Source: an uncultured Cohaesibacter sp. (GTDB taxonomy: Bacteria; Pseudomonadota; Alphaproteobacteria; Rhizobiales; Cohaesibacteraceae). From it: DNA of 64,000 bases. A model generated the notes under the pieces. It worked only from the letters and a program-made list of their open reading frames with translations. It ran no database searches and was not told the DNA's origin. The position numbers and the translations under genes were made by a program. The DNA lies in the NCBI RefSeq assembly GCF_963676275.1, contig NZ_OY781091.1:4731001-4795000 (forward strand). Reading direction: 5' to 3'. This document shows positions 1 to 9,668 of this stretch, one piece after another (the first letter of the stretch is position 1; the number at the start of each line of letters is the position of its first letter).

Positions 1-1380
1 TTTGATCATCTGGGAGGGCGCTGCAACTCCGACGCCATCGACAACTCCGCCGGCGTCAATAGCTCCGACATGGAGGTCAATATCAAGATCGCCTTTGGCG
101 CTGCCATCCGTGAGAACAAAATTGATCTGGAAGGGCGCAACAAGATCCTTGTTGAGATGACCCAGAATGTGTCGGATCTGATCCTGCGCAACAACTATCT
201 GCAAACCCTCTCCATTTCGCTCACCGAACTGCGCGGCATGGAAGATTTCGGCTATCAGCGCCGCCTGATGGAACGCCTTGAGGAAGCCGGAGAGCTCGAC
301 CGCGTGGTCGAATTCCTGCCCGACAATGAAGCCCTCAAGGAAGCCCGCAAAAAAGGCCAGCCCTTGAGCCGGGCCGAGGTCGGGCTGCTTCTGGCCTATG
401 CCAAAAACTCACTCTATGGCGAATTGCTTCAGAGCAGCTTCCCCGATGATCCATATCTTGAGCGCGAACTGGTGCAATATTTCCCCGAGAAGATGCGCGA
501 GACCTATATCGAGGAAATCAGGACCCACAGGCTGCGCCGGGAAATCATTTCGACCGTCATCTCCAACTCGATGATCAACCGGGGCGGTGCAACGCTCATT
601 CCTCGCATTGCCGACAAGACCGGCGCCAGCTTGCAGGAAATCGCCAGAGCCTATGTCATCACCCGCGATTCCTTCTCTCTTCCCCAGCTCAATGCGGCCA
701 TTGATGATCTCGACAACAAGATATCGGGAGCCACCCAGCTGAAGCTTTATGGCGAAGTCCAGAAGCTGCTTTTGGGCAAGATCCAGTGGTTCATGCGCAA
801 CATTCCCGCAGCAACCCCGATTGCCGAGACGGTTGAGCTCTACAGCAAGGGCATCAAGGAGCTTTCCGCCAATATCGACCAGTATCTGCCGACCTATCTG
901 ACCGAACTGGTGCAAAAGGAATCCCGCGCCTATGAGCAAAGCGGCATCCCGGCCGAACTGGCCGCGCGAATCGCCCGCCTGTTCCTGATTGCCGACATTC
1001 CGGACATGGTGCTGATCGCAGAGAAATCGCACCATTCCCTGAGCGAAGTGGCCGACGCCTATTTCGCTGTTGCCGGTCAGCTTGATATCGGTCGCATCGA
1101 TGCCCTTGCCGAGGATCTTGATGTCTCCGACTATTATGAAGATCTGGCACTGGATCGGGTCCGCGATCTCATCTCCTCTGCCCATAACCAGATGACTGCC
1201 TATGTGCTGGGTCTGGCAACCAAGGAGAAAAGCGGCATGGAAATCTGGCTGGAACAGGAAGCCAGTGCCATCAAGCGCACGGTCAAATCGGTCAATGCAA
1301 TCACCGAAAGCGACGATCTGACCGTGTCCAAATTCTCGGTTGCCGCCGGTCTGCTGTCCGATCTGGCAAGACAGGCCTGA
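1..1380 (+). CDS. NAD-specific glutamate dehydrogenase, large type, C-terminal part
   Basis: The frame is open from the first base and has no start in the window, so only the last 459 residues are present; this family usually exceeds 1,500 residues. The first residues carry the catalytic-domain signature GGRCNSDAIDNSAGVNSSD, the part of the Rossmann region conserved in the large NAD-dependent enzymes. A long, mostly helical C-terminal region follows, as is typical of this class. The enzyme oxidises glutamate to 2-oxoglutarate and ammonium with NAD in the cytoplasm. The gene ends with TGA and is followed 46 bases later by a strong terminator, so it is the last gene of its transcript. The family call is firm. 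Allosteric and regulatory properties cannot be judged from this fragment. Confidence 0.93.
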   Translation, partial: FDHLGGRCNSDAIDNSAGVNSSDMEVNIKIAFGAAIRENKIDLEGRNKILVEMTQNVSDLILRNNYLQTLSISLTELRGMEDFGYQRRLMERLEEAGELDRVVEFLPDNEALKEARKKGQPLSRAEVGLLLAYAKNSLYGELLQSSFPDDPYLERELVQYFPEKMRETYIEEIRTHRLRREIISTVISNSMINRGGATLIPRIADKTGASLQEIARAYVITRDSFSLPQLNAAIDDLDNKISGATQLKLYGEVQKLLLGKIQWFMRNIPAATPIAETVELYSKGIKELSANIDQYLPTYLTELVQKESRAYEQSGIPAELAARIARLFLIADIPDMVLIAEKSHHSLSEVADAYFAVAGQLDIGRIDALAEDLDVSDYYEDLALDRVRDLISSAHNQMTAYVLGLATKEKSGMEIWLEQEASAIKRTVKSVNAITESDDLTVSKFSVAAGLLSDLARQA

Positions 1381-1426
1381 CGGACTGCCAGCGGCACTAT
1401 GCCAACAGGCTATAAATGAAACCAAG

Positions 1427-1463
1427 AAGAAGCCTGAGCCCACACGGTCTCAGGCTTCTTTTC
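1427..1463 (+). terminator. Rho-independent terminator after glutamate dehydrogenase
   Basis: A perfect 12-bp inverted repeat (1427-1438 AAGAAGCCTGAG with 1449-1460 CTCAGGCTTCTT) has a 10-base loop and runs into a T-rich stretch. It lies just after the stop codon at 1380. Confidence 0.9.
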
Positions 1464-1465
1464 TT

Positions 1466-1839
1466 TGACATGCCCTTCCCCAGACATGGCTTGCAACCAT
1501 TCCGCAAAGTCATGCGCATGGGATGTTTCATCAAAGGCTAACCCCTTGCCTCCCGCACCCGTTTGGATCATGGTTTTGTCATGCTTCTGGCATCACAGCC
1601 AGATGTGCGCTTTGGGTTGCGCCCGAAGCGAAAATATCCATGAAACAATATGCCTTGAAATGGCGTGATCAATCGGCGTGGTCCCGACAGGGTTGGCCAG
1701 ACGCTGGCCTGCCCCATCCGATCCTTGCAATCGCGGTTCTTTGCCACTTGTAAAAGTTAAAGCTGCCTTAACCTAAAGCCAGCTAAAATACCGGCTGATT
1801 TGTCACAACACCAAGGCTTTCGAAAGGCCCCGATTCCCA
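1466..1839. other. Intergenic region, no convincing gene
   Basis: Two short overlapping frames here lack a good ribosome site and any recognisable motif, and I do not accept them. The only clear element is a CtrA-type site near the right end, listed separately. Confidence 0.7.
1757..1772 (+). promoter_or_regulatory. Candidate CtrA binding site upstream of the aminotransferase
   Basis: The sequence TTAA-AGCTGCC-TTAAC matches exactly the TTAA-N7-TTAAC consensus of the alphaproteobacterial cell-cycle regulator CtrA. It ends 67 bases before the ATG at 1840. The match is seen directly. Binding, and whether it activates or represses, is inference. Confidence 0.5.
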
Positions 1840-3042
1840 ATGCAAGACGAACGCTCCCCTTTCCAGAAACTCGCAGATCTGCTGGATGGTGTTGTACCGG
1901 ACAATAGCGAGCTTGCCCAGCCAATCAACATGACGATTGGCGAGCCACGCCATGCCTTCCCGGATTTCATTCCCGAAGTCATCATGAAGAATGCCCATGA
2001 CTTCCGCCCCTATCCACAGATGCGTGGCACCGATGAATTCCGCAAGGCGGTGCAGGACTGGCTGAACTGGCGTTATGATCTGGGTGACCTGCCGCTGGCC
2101 GAGAAGAATATCCTGCCGCTCAATGGCACCCGCGAGGGACTGTTTCATGCCTGCGTCGGTGCCCGCGACTGGGCCCGTTCCCATTTTGGCAAGGACACCT
2201 CCAACGCCGCCGTCTTGCTGCCCAATCCCTTCTATCATACCTACAAGGGCGCAGCCGCAGCCATAGATGCCGAGCAGATTTTCCTCAATGGCACCGCCGA
2301 GACCGGCTTCCTGCCGGATCTGGATGCCTTGGCCGAAGAAACCGACCTGCTCGATCGCACCATCGCTTTTTATTATGCCTCCCCGGCCAACCCTCAGGGC
2401 AATGTGGCCGATATCGCCACATGGAAAAAGCTGATCGCGCTTGCCCGCAAGCACCGCTTTCTGATTTTGGCAGATGAATGCTATTCCGAGCTCTATCGCG
2501 AAACGCCTCCAGTCGGCATCCTGCAGGCATGCGAGGGCGATTTCTCCAACGTCCTGACCTTCCATTCCCTGTCCAAACGCTCCAACCTTGCTGGCATGCG
2601 CTGTGGTTTTGCCGCCGGTGACGGAGACTTCATGACCCAGTGGACAAAATATCGCAATCTGGTGGCACCGCAGGTTTCCATGGCTCTTCAGGCAGCAGCG
2701 GCTGCAGCCTATAGGGATGAAGACCATGTGAAGGAAAACCGCAGGCTGTATAATGAAAAATTTGACGCAGCCCGCCGTATTTTGGGCAAAGAATTGCCTT
2801 ATGAAACACCGCCTGCCGGATTCTTCCTCTGGCTTGATGTCAGCGCTTTTGGCGATGACGTCTCTGTCACTCAGAAGCTGTGGAAGGAAGCAGGCGTAAA
2901 AGTCATTCCAGGGTCTTATCTCTCGCGTGAAGACCGGTCCGGCGTCAATCCCGGCGACGGCTTCCTGCGCATTGCCCTGGTTGGTGACCTTGAGGAAACC
3001 CAGGAAGCCCTGACAAGGCTGCGCCAGTGCCTGATCGGTTGA
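1840..3042 (+). CDS. Class I/II PLP-dependent aminotransferase (DapC-like)
   Basis: This 400-residue protein has the fold-type I aminotransferase signature: an N-terminal GEPRHAFP segment, the PLP-pyridine Asp212 in LADECYSE, and the Schiff-base Lys246 in HSLSKRSNLAG followed by MRCGF. A C-terminal substrate-carboxylate arginine probably lies in the GFLRIAL stretch. The N-terminal style (PINMTIGEP, then YPQMRG and LNGTREGLF) resembles the alphaproteobacterial enzymes often annotated as N-succinyl-diaminopimelate aminotransferase, which act in lysine and peptidoglycan precursor synthesis. Substrate cannot be proved from sequence alone. A purine-rich GAAAGG lies about 17 bases before the ATG, so the ribosome site is only fair. 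The CtrA-type box upstream suggests cell-cycle timing, which would fit a wall-precursor role. Confidence 0.87.
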   Translation: MQDERSPFQKLADLLDGVVPDNSELAQPINMTIGEPRHAFPDFIPEVIMKNAHDFRPYPQMRGTDEFRKAVQDWLNWRYDLGDLPLAEKNILPLNGTREGLFHACVGARDWARSHFGKDTSNAAVLLPNPFYHTYKGAAAAIDAEQIFLNGTAETGFLPDLDALAEETDLLDRTIAFYYASPANPQGNVADIATWKKLIALARKHRFLILADECYSELYRETPPVGILQACEGDFSNVLTFHSLSKRSNLAGMRCGFAAGDGDFMTQWTKYRNLVAPQVSMALQAAAAAAYRDEDHVKENRRLYNEKFDAARRILGKELPYETPPAGFFLWLDVSAFGDDVSVTQKLWKEAGVKVIPGSYLSREDRSGVNPGDGFLRIALVGDLEETQEALTRLRQCLIG

Positions 3043-3141
3043 TCCGGCCGGATTGAGCAGACTATTGGCCGGTCTTTATGGGTGAACGAAGGATGAGAGA
3101 CGAGTTGCAATGGGGAAAATGAAACTGGAACAGAGCAGATC

Positions 3142-5940
3142 ATGACCACATTCGACGATTATCGAACCGCACCCTATGAAGGCGGAGTAATGGAAAGACG
3201 AGATCGCGACGGAGCCCTGAAACACGCCCTGCGCCGCAATGCCTATGCTGGCCTTGGGCTGCTGGGCCTGTTGCTCTGTGCAATCGTGGCAACCAGTCTG
3301 GTCACATGGCATGTGGCCGACCCAAGCCTGTCAAACGCAACCGAAGGCAGCCCGCGCAATGCGTTCGGGCTTGCCGGAGCGATCATTTCCGATCTCAGCT
3401 TTCAGGCTCTGGGACTGGCCTCGGCCTTTCTGATCATTTCCCCGACGGTCTGGTTCTGGCGTCTGGTACTGATGCGCCCGGCAAGAATCAGCCGCAACCG
3501 GCTCATCGGCTGGCTGGCTGGCCTGTGTGTTCTGGCTGTTGCCTGTTCGGCCATTCCGGTTCCGCACAGCTGGCCATTGCCGCTCAGCCTTGGCGGCATG
3601 GTGGGCGACGCCTTCCTGTCGGTCATCGCTCGTTTTGACAGCCAGCTCATGCACAGCCTCTGGGGCATTCTTGTGGGGTTGAGTGCGGCCTTTGTCGGCT
3701 TCCTGATTCTGCTCGCCTCAATGGATATCCGTTTCCGGGATATTCTTCTGCCACGCAGAAACACCGCTTCCTACGAGGAAGAGGCCGAAGGCTATGATGA
3801 TGCCGATTATGAAGAAGAAGACTGGGACGAAGAAGATAGTCAGGACAATTATGCCTATCAACGCGACAGCGCCCAAACCCTTGATCGCACCAAGGGGCCT
3901 TCAGCCAAGCGTGGGTCCATCTTCTCCATTCCGTTGGGTGCCTTGAATCACTGGCATCTGTCACGCCGTGCCAACAAGGAGCGCAAGATCCGGGAACGCG
4001 AAATGGCGCGTCTGGAAAAGGCCCAGAAGCCTTCCTTCTTCTCGCGCATTCTGGCCGAAGATGATGATGGTCTGGGTCCAATGACCGACCGCATGGAACC
4101 GCGCCTTGATCGCTCTGGTCAATCAGGTGGCCAGCAGCAAAGGCCGGGCGCAGCCCCCGGCATGGGCTATTCCGGCCCGCAGGATTTCGCACCGCACCCG
4201 CCAGCCGATTACGACGATTATGATGATGGCGACAATTGGCCCGATCAGGATGCTGCCAGTTCAGCCCCCGTTGGCATTGCGCCTGCGGAACTGAACCGCC
4301 CATCCAGTCAGCTCGGCAACAGGGCCGAGACCAACGAAGATGCAACAGCGGCCCCCTCCCCTGCCCGCGGTGGCAAGGGAAAACGCATGGTCAAGTCCGG
4401 TCAGGGCAACCTGTTCAACCGCAAGGATGAATATCAGTTCCCCTCGATCGATATTCTCTCCGAGCCCGAAAGCCTCGGCCCCAATGCGGGCCTCACCGCC
4501 GACCAGCTTGAGCATAATGCCCGCCTGCTGGAAGGTGTGCTGTCCGACTTCGGCATTCGTGGCGAGATCATCAAGGTCCGCCCCGGTCCGGTGGTCACCC
4601 TGTATGAGCTTGAGCCCGCTCCGGGCATCAAGTCCTCCCGCGTCATCGGTCTGGCCGACGATATCGCCCGCTCCATGAGCGCGATTTCCGCCCGCGTCGC
4701 CGTGGTACCGGGGCGCAACGCCATCGGCATCGAATTGCCCAATGCCCGACGCGAAACGGTCTTTCTGCGCGAAATGCTGGCCTCGAAGGATTTCGAGAAA
4801 TCCAAGGCCAAGCTGCCGATCTGTCTTGGCAAGAATATCTCCGGCGATCCTGTGGTGGTCGATCTGGCCCGCATGCCCCATGTGCTGGTCGCCGGTACCA
4901 CCGGTTCTGGTAAGTCGGTATCGATCAACACCACGATCCTATCCCTGCTCTACAGGCACCGCCCTGAAGAGTGCCGCCTGATTATGATCGACCCGAAAAT
5001 GCTCGAACTGTCGATCTATGATGGCATTCCGCATCTGCTGACACCGGTTGTGACCGACCCGTCCAAAGCCGTGGTGGCGCTGAAATGGGCCGTGCGCGAA
5101 ATGGAGCAGCGCTACAAGAACATGTCCAAGATGGGCGTGCGCAATATCGACGGCTTCAACAAGCGCGTCCGCGATTCGATGGCCAAGGGAACCGACGTCA
5201 CCCGCACAATCCAGACCGGGTTTGATCCGGAAACCGGCGATCCGGTTTATGAACAGGAAACCCTCGATCTCGAGCCGATGCCATATATTGTCATCGTGGT
5301 GGACGAGATGGCCGACCTGATGATGGTTGCCGGCAAGGACATTGAAGGGGCCATTCAGCGCCTCGCCCAGATGGCCCGTGCCGCCGGTATCCACCTGATC
5401 ATGGCCACCCAGCGCCCGTCGGTCGATGTCATCACCGGTACCATCAAGGCCAACTTCCCCACCCGCATGTCCTTCCAGGTGACCTCCAAGATCGACAGCC
5501 GCACCATTCTGGGCGAGATGGGGGCCGAACAGCTGCTGGGTATGGGCGACATGCTCTATATGGCTGGTGGCGGCCGCATCCAGCGCGTCCATGGTGCCTT
5601 CGTATCCGATGAGGAAGTCGAGGAAATCGTCGCTCACCTCAAGCTTCAGGGCACGCCGGAATATCTTGAGGCCGTGACAGAAGACAATGAGGCGGAACAG
5701 GCCGACAGTGGTGGCTCCGATGGTGGCGCCAGCGACGCTGAAACGCTCTATGACAAGGCGGTCGATATCGTCCTCAGAGACCGCAAGGCCTCAACCTCCT
5801 ATATCCAGCGCCGCCTCTCGATTGGCTATAACCGGGCAGCAACCCTGATTGAGCAAATGGAGCAGGAAGGCGTCATCAGCCCGGCCAACCATGCCGGCAA
5901 ACGCGAAATTCTGGTTCCCGAAGAAGGTTCCACCATGTAA
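3142..5940 (+). CDS. ftsK: DNA translocase FtsK
   Basis: This 932-residue protein has the three-part FtsK layout. Residues about 30-190 hold four hydrophobic segments (the first is [20 protein letters not shown]), which anchor it at the septum. Residues about 205-430 form a low-complexity, very acidic then Pro/Gln-rich linker. The C-terminal motor follows, with Walker A GTTGSGKS at residues 585-592 and Walker B in [13 protein letters not shown]. The last ~65 residues look like the winged-helix gamma domain that reads KOPS-type sites ([22 protein letters not shown]). FtsK pumps DNA at the division site and activates XerCD at dif. Two alternative ATGs lie within the first 20 codons (3142 and 3190); 3142 is kept because the upstream GGAACAG is a weak but placed ribosome site. 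Confidence 0.96.
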   Translation: MTTFDDYRTAPYEGGVMERRDRDGALKHALRRNAYAGLGLLGLLLCAIVATSLVTWHVADPSLSNATEGSPRNAFGLAGAIISDLSFQALGLASAFLIISPTVWFWRLVLMRPARISRNRLIGWLAGLCVLAVACSAIPVPHSWPLPLSLGGMVGDAFLSVIARFDSQLMHSLWGILVGLSAAFVGFLILLASMDIRFRDILLPRRNTASYEEEAEGYDDADYEEEDWDEEDSQDNYAYQRDSAQTLDRTKGPSAKRGSIFSIPLGALNHWHLSRRANKERKIREREMARLEKAQKPSFFSRILAEDDDGLGPMTDRMEPRLDRSGQSGGQQQRPGAAPGMGYSGPQDFAPHPPADYDDYDDGDNWPDQDAASSAPVGIAPAELNRPSSQLGNRAETNEDATAAPSPARGGKGKRMVKSGQGNLFNRKDEYQFPSIDILSEPESLGPNAGLTADQLEHNARLLEGVLSDFGIRGEIIKVRPGPVVTLYELEPAPGIKSSRVIGLADDIARSMSAISARVAVVPGRNAIGIELPNARRETVFLREMLASKDFEKSKAKLPICLGKNISGDPVVVDLARMPHVLVAGTTGSGKSVSINTTILSLLYRHRPEECRLIMIDPKMLELSIYDGIPHLLTPVVTDPSKAVVALKWAVREMEQRYKNMSKMGVRNIDGFNKRVRDSMAKGTDVTRTIQTGFDPETGDPVYEQETLDLEPMPYIVIVVDEMADLMMVAGKDIEGAIQRLAQMARAAGIHLIMATQRPSVDVITGTIKANFPTRMSFQVTSKIDSRTILGEMGAEQLLGMGDMLYMAGGGRIQRVHGAFVSDEEVEEIVAHLKLQGTPEYLEAVTEDNEAEQADSGGSDGGASDAETLYDKAVDIVLRDRKASTSYIQRRLSIGYNRAATLIEQMEQEGVISPANHAGKREILVPEEGSTM

Positions 5941-6082
5941 TGATCCCAATGCGCGCTCGAAGACACAAATCAGCCTGAAAAGGCGCGGTAGAATTGTTTC
6001 GTGATTCTGCCGCATTGATTTGCTAACAAGAGCAATAAGGGGCAACAGGGAGCAATGCGCGCATCACGACGCAGGATCAGAT

Positions 6083-6130
6083 AGGCCCGGGATTAACAAG
6101 GCCCAGGCTCAAAGAGGCCCAGGATCAAAG
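6083..6130 (+). repeat. Three tandem 16-bp units upstream of lolA
   Basis: Three head-to-tail units occupy 6083-6098, 6099-6114 and 6115-6130. Units two and three (AGGCCCAGG-C/A-TCAAAG) differ at one base. The first is more diverged (AGGCCCGGGATTAACA). A fourth start, AGGC, follows at 6131. The array sits directly before the lolA ribosome site region. Confidence 0.8.
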
Positions 6131-6143
6131 AGGCAATGAAGGC

Positions 6144-6845
6144 ATGCTTATGAATTACGCAAATTCAGTGCGATCAACCAATCCCGCAGACTTGATGGCA
6201 ATGGTCAATCGCGCAGGACTGTCCCGCGCGCCCATTCTCTTCATCACAGGGCTGTTGCTGCTTCTGCTCCTGAGCCTTGCACCGGCTGCAAGGGCCGAAG
6301 TCACCGGCACATCGGCAGAAGCTCTGGATGTCATTTCCAAAGCCTTCAACACCACCCGAACCATGAATGGCGAATTCATCCAGACCGCCCCCAATGGCGA
6401 TACGCTGCAGGGCTATTTCTTCATTCAGCGTCCGGGCAAGATCCGTTTCTATTATTCAAAGCCATCCTTCACCGACATCATCTCCGACGGCAAGACCCTG
6501 TCGATCGAAGACCGCAAGCTCAAGACGCAGGATATCTACCCGCTCAGCAAGACCCCGCTGCGGGTTCTGCTGTCCGAAAAGCTTGATTTGGCGCGCGATC
6601 CCCGTGTCCGTCAGGCCAGCATTGCCGAAGACATCGTCTCGGTGGTCGTCGAGCAGGAAAGCCTGTTTGGGGATGGTATCCTGACCCTGATTTTCGACAG
6701 GGAGAATTCCCTTCTGCGCCAATGGACGATTCGCGATGCCAATGGCAACGACACCACGGTGACCGTCTTTAACGTGGAAACAGGAAAACCGATCAAATCC
6801 TCGGTGTTCGAGATCAGATACGACCTGTCTCCAACAAAGAAATAA
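6144..6845 (+). CDS. lolA: Outer-membrane lipoprotein carrier protein LolA
   Basis: LolA is the periplasmic chaperone that takes lipoproteins from LolCDE to the outer membrane. The protein has a hydrophobic signal segment (ILFITGLLLLLLLSLAP) ending in AARA, with likely cleavage near residue 51. The LolA pattern follows: MNGEFIQTAPNGDTLQGYFFIQRPGKIRFYY is the conserved beta-strand core, then FTDIISDGKTL and a D-rich RQWTIRDANG strand. Its length (233 residues, about 180 mature) fits the family. The start is uncertain: ATG at 6144, 6150, 6195 and 6201 are all in frame, and AAGG at 6129-6135 is better spaced for 6150. No lolB or lolCDE lies nearby. A terminator follows at 6883. Confidence 0.88.
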   Translation: MLMNYANSVRSTNPADLMAMVNRAGLSRAPILFITGLLLLLLLSLAPAARAEVTGTSAEALDVISKAFNTTRTMNGEFIQTAPNGDTLQGYFFIQRPGKIRFYYSKPSFTDIISDGKTLSIEDRKLKTQDIYPLSKTPLRVLLSEKLDLARDPRVRQASIAEDIVSVVVEQESLFGDGILTLIFDRENSLLRQWTIRDANGNDTTVTVFNVETGKPIKSSVFEIRYDLSPTKK

Positions 6846-6882
6846 GCCATCGGGCAAAAGAGTTTTATAAGACAGTGCAGAC

Positions 6883-6913
6883 AAAAGCATCGCTTGCCAC
6901 AAGCGGTGCTTTT
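6883..6913 (+). terminator. Rho-independent terminator after lolA
   Basis: A 13-bp stem with one G-U pair (6883-6895 with 6901-6913) and a 5-base loop ends in a run of Ts within the right arm and beyond. Confidence 0.85.
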
Positions 6914-7005
6914 CTTGTGTCCAACGCCTGCTATAAAGAGATATGGATCGATTCCCTGTGCTCAGGGAGCCGTTTATACTTCATCCCTTTAGCAAGGCGT
7001 AGCCC

Positions 7006-7821
7006 GTGACCATCACTCTTGCCACCTGGAACATCAATTCCATTCGCCCCAGACTCCATCATGTCGAACAGTTCGATGCGGATCGAGCGCCGGACATTCT
7101 CTGCCTGCAGGAAACCAAGGTGATGAATGATCAATTCCCCACGGCGTCCCTCAAGAAACTGGGTTACGAGCATTATGCAATCAACGGGCAGAAGAGCTAC
7201 CATGGGGTAGCAATCCTCTCGCGCATCCCCTTCGCAAAGGTTGACATGCGTGGCTTTTGCGACAAGGGCGACGCCCGCCATGTGGAAGTCACCATCGATA
7301 CCGATCAGGGGCCTTTGCGCATCCATAATTTCTATGTTCCCGCAGGGGGGGACATCCCCGATGCGACGGTCAATGACAAATTCCAGCACAAGCTGGATTT
7401 TCTCGACGAAATGAAGAGCTGGCTGACGGGTGAGGAAACGGACAATGCCTCCATTCTGGTTGGCGATCTCAATATCGCGCCTCACGAGAATGATGTCTGG
7501 AGCCACAAGCAATTGCTCAAGGTGGTCAGCCACACGCCAATTGAGGTTGAGGCGCTTGCATCTGTGCAACAAGCTGGTCCCTGGCAAGATGTCATCCGTA
7601 ACCATGTCCCAGTCGAGCACAAGCTTTTCAGCTGGTGGAGCTATCGCTCCCGCGACTGGTCCAAGGCCGACAAGGGACGGCGTCTTGATCATATCTGGGC
7701 CACCGATGCTGCTGCTGACAAGGTCAGTGCCGTGGAAGTCTACCGCGACGCACGCGGCTGGGAAAAACCATCCGATCACGCACCGGTCATTGCCAAATTG
7801 GATCTGACGCCCGCCTCCTAG
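7006..7821 (+). CDS. xthA: Exodeoxyribonuclease III / AP endonuclease
   Basis: This 271-residue protein carries all catalytic motifs of the ExoIII family: N-terminal TLATWNINSIRPRL, metal-binding Glu in LCLQETKV, VGDLNIAP with the catalytic Asp and Asn, RRLDHIWAT, and the C-terminal SDHAPV with the general-base His. It cleaves DNA 5' to abasic sites and removes 3' blocks in base excision repair. The start codon is GTG at 7006, chosen because the family begins directly at this motif. There is no strong Shine-Dalgarno; an AAGGCG lies 8 bases upstream. Confidence 0.94.
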   Translation: MTITLATWNINSIRPRLHHVEQFDADRAPDILCLQETKVMNDQFPTASLKKLGYEHYAINGQKSYHGVAILSRIPFAKVDMRGFCDKGDARHVEVTIDTDQGPLRIHNFYVPAGGDIPDATVNDKFQHKLDFLDEMKSWLTGEETDNASILVGDLNIAPHENDVWSHKQLLKVVSHTPIEVEALASVQQAGPWQDVIRNHVPVEHKLFSWWSYRSRDWSKADKGRRLDHIWATDAAADKVSAVEVYRDARGWEKPSDHAPVIAKLDLTPAS

Positions 7822-7968
7822 CCTCATTTGTGGCAAGCAGGCATGGGATTGGGTCTTCACCAGCGGCAAGCAGCTTTTCCTTGCATCTGTGAAGATGATA
7901 TGATGTATAGCCTTCCACACAATCTGCCCCATGCGAGCCATTGGCGGCAGCGCTTGAACGCACAGAAA

Positions 7969-8003
7969 GCATGATCCCGAAATCACCGAATTCGGGACCA
8001 TGC
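7969..8003. repeat. Imperfect palindrome resembling a dispersed Rhizobiales repeat
   Basis: GCATGATCCCGAAA at 7969-7982 faces ATTCGGGACCATGC at 7990-8003 with two mismatches in the arms. The GCATGATCCCGAA core is the form seen in intergenic palindromic repeats of many Rhizobiales (known from memory). It lies 70 bases before rsmB and may fold in the mRNA. I saw no second copy in the window. Confidence 0.6.
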
Positions 8004-8072
8004 AGAACAAGGCCATAAACCGCATGCCTTTACCGCCATGCGCTGGCTGATGCATCGTAAGGCCCTGAAAGA

Positions 8073-9410
8073 ATGGAAAACTCCCAATCCTCCGGAAAAA
8101 GCGGAATGGCTGCACGCGCTGGAGCCTTGCGGCTCATTCATGCCGTACTCAGCGAAAAGACCCTGCTTGATGAGGCCTATGCCCACGAGTTGGCAGAAGG
8201 CCCCTTGCGTAAGCTGAACGGTAGCGACCGGGCCTTTGCCAAGCGGATTGCCATCACGGTGCTGCAACATCTGGGAGAAATCGACACGCTGCTTGGCCGT
8301 TTCATGGATCGCGGCATCCCCAAGAAATCCGGCCCCTTGCGCAATATCCTGCGCATCGGCACCGCCGAGCTGCTGTTTCTGAACACCCCGCCGCACGCCG
8401 TGGTCGATTGTGCCGTTTCCCATTATCGTACATGGAAGAAATATGCCGGCTTCAAGGGGCTGACCAATGCGGTTTTGCGCCGTATCAGCAAGGAAGGCCT
8501 TGAGGAACTCAAATCCATCGATCCGGCCAAAACCAACTTGCCAGACTGGATGTATCGCTCCCTATGCGCCAATTACGGCCTTGAAGCCACCAATGCCATG
8601 ATGGCGCAGTTCCAGAAAGCCCAGATCCCCCTTGATCTGACGCTGAAAGATCCGGACAGCGCAGATCAATGGGCAGAGCGTCTTGGTGCCGTGAAAATGC
8701 CATCGGGCAGCCTGCGCCTTGCCGAGCATGAAAAGGTCGATACGCTGGACGGCTTTGCCGAAGGCGCCTGGTGGGTACAGGATGCCGCCGCCACCCTGCC
8801 GGTTCAGATGCTGGGAGATGTACGGGAGCAGAAAGTGCTGGATCTGTGCGCCGCCCCCGGCGGCAAGACCCTGCAACTGGCCGCGCGCGGCGCTAACGTC
8901 ACGGCACTTGATATTTCCGCAAAGCGTATTGAGCGCATCGAACAGAATTTAACCCGTGTCGGCCTTTCCGCAGAGCTGGTCAAAGGCGACCTGCTCAAGA
9001 CCCGCTTTGAGGAAAAGTGGCCCTTCATCCTGCTGGACGCCCCCTGCTCGGCCACGGGCACCATGCGCCGTCACCCGGAGCTGATCCATCAGCGCACACC
9101 GCTGGATATCGCCCATTTTTCAAAATTGCAGGCAAAGATGCTCAATCATGTGGCAGAGCTTCTGGCCCCCGGCGGACTGATGGTTTTTTGCACCTGCTCC
9201 CTGCAACCCGAAGAAGGCCCCGATCTGATCGCCGACTTCCTCATGCAAAATCCGACCTTTGGCATTGAACCGCTGACGAAAGAGGAAATGCCACAGCTTG
9301 CAGGCTTCATTCAACCCGATGGCAGCCTGCGAACAAGGCCAGACTATTGGCCCGAAGATGGTGGCATGGATGGATTTTTCGCCATCAGGTTGCGTAATTT
9401 TACCCACTGA
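8073..9410 (+). CDS. rsmB: 16S rRNA (cytosine-C5)-methyltransferase RsmB
   Basis: The protein has 445 residues. Residues about 15-150 form the NusB-like all-helical RNA-binding domain (LRLIHAVLSEKTLLDEAY, then LRNILRIGTAELLFL). The SAM-dependent methyltransferase domain follows, with the SAM loop DLCAAPGGKTLQLAA, motif IV LLDAPCSATGTMRRHPE and motif VI CTCSLQPEEG, which hold the two catalytic cysteines of the m5C class. It methylates C967 (E. coli numbering) of 16S rRNA. The order rsmB, heparinase-like gene, purH is common in Rhizobiales. No clear Shine-Dalgarno precedes the ATG (only CTGAAAGA). Confidence 0.93.
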   Translation: MENSQSSGKSGMAARAGALRLIHAVLSEKTLLDEAYAHELAEGPLRKLNGSDRAFAKRIAITVLQHLGEIDTLLGRFMDRGIPKKSGPLRNILRIGTAELLFLNTPPHAVVDCAVSHYRTWKKYAGFKGLTNAVLRRISKEGLEELKSIDPAKTNLPDWMYRSLCANYGLEATNAMMAQFQKAQIPLDLTLKDPDSADQWAERLGAVKMPSGSLRLAEHEKVDTLDGFAEGAWWVQDAAATLPVQMLGDVREQKVLDLCAAPGGKTLQLAARGANVTALDISAKRIERIEQNLTRVGLSAELVKGDLLKTRFEEKWPFILLDAPCSATGTMRRHPELIHQRTPLDIAHFSKLQAKMLNHVAELLAPGGLMVFCTCSLQPEEGPDLIADFLMQNPTFGIEPLTKEEMPQLAGFIQPDGSLRTRPDYWPEDGGMDGFFAIRLRNFTH

Positions 9411-9453
9411 CTTCCAACCATCAAGCATGAATTGTCGGTCAGGATAGACCTTG

Positions 9454-9468
9454 TTAACCATAGCTTGA
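9454..9468 (+). promoter_or_regulatory. Weak CtrA-like half-matched site
   Basis: TTAA-CCATAGC-TTGA is one base off the TTAA-N7-TTAA pattern and lies about 200 bases upstream of the heparinase-family gene. It is recorded as a weak candidate only. Confidence 0.2.
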
Positions 9469-9668
9469 TAAAATTATAACCGATCGATTAGCAAATAGCG
9501 CCTATATCCGATGATTCGCCCTCATCGGACGCATGACGCTTGAAACCTTTTTAAGGCGTATGAGGCGCAATGGCTTCTTCTCGGAAGCCAGACATGCGCC
9601 AATCCAAACAATCTGGCCGTTGAGGAGCAAGACCGACTCAAGGGTTTTACAAGACGGACCAAACCTGC

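Noticed and set aside
409-1443. A 344-codon minus-strand frame over the glutamate dehydrogenase gene
   Set aside because: It is an antisense shadow of a GC-rich coding region; no motif, no ribosome site, and the sense gene is certain.
1465-1753. Two short plus-strand frames after the glutamate dehydrogenase terminator
   Set aside because: No ribosome site, no homologous motif, and they overlap each other.
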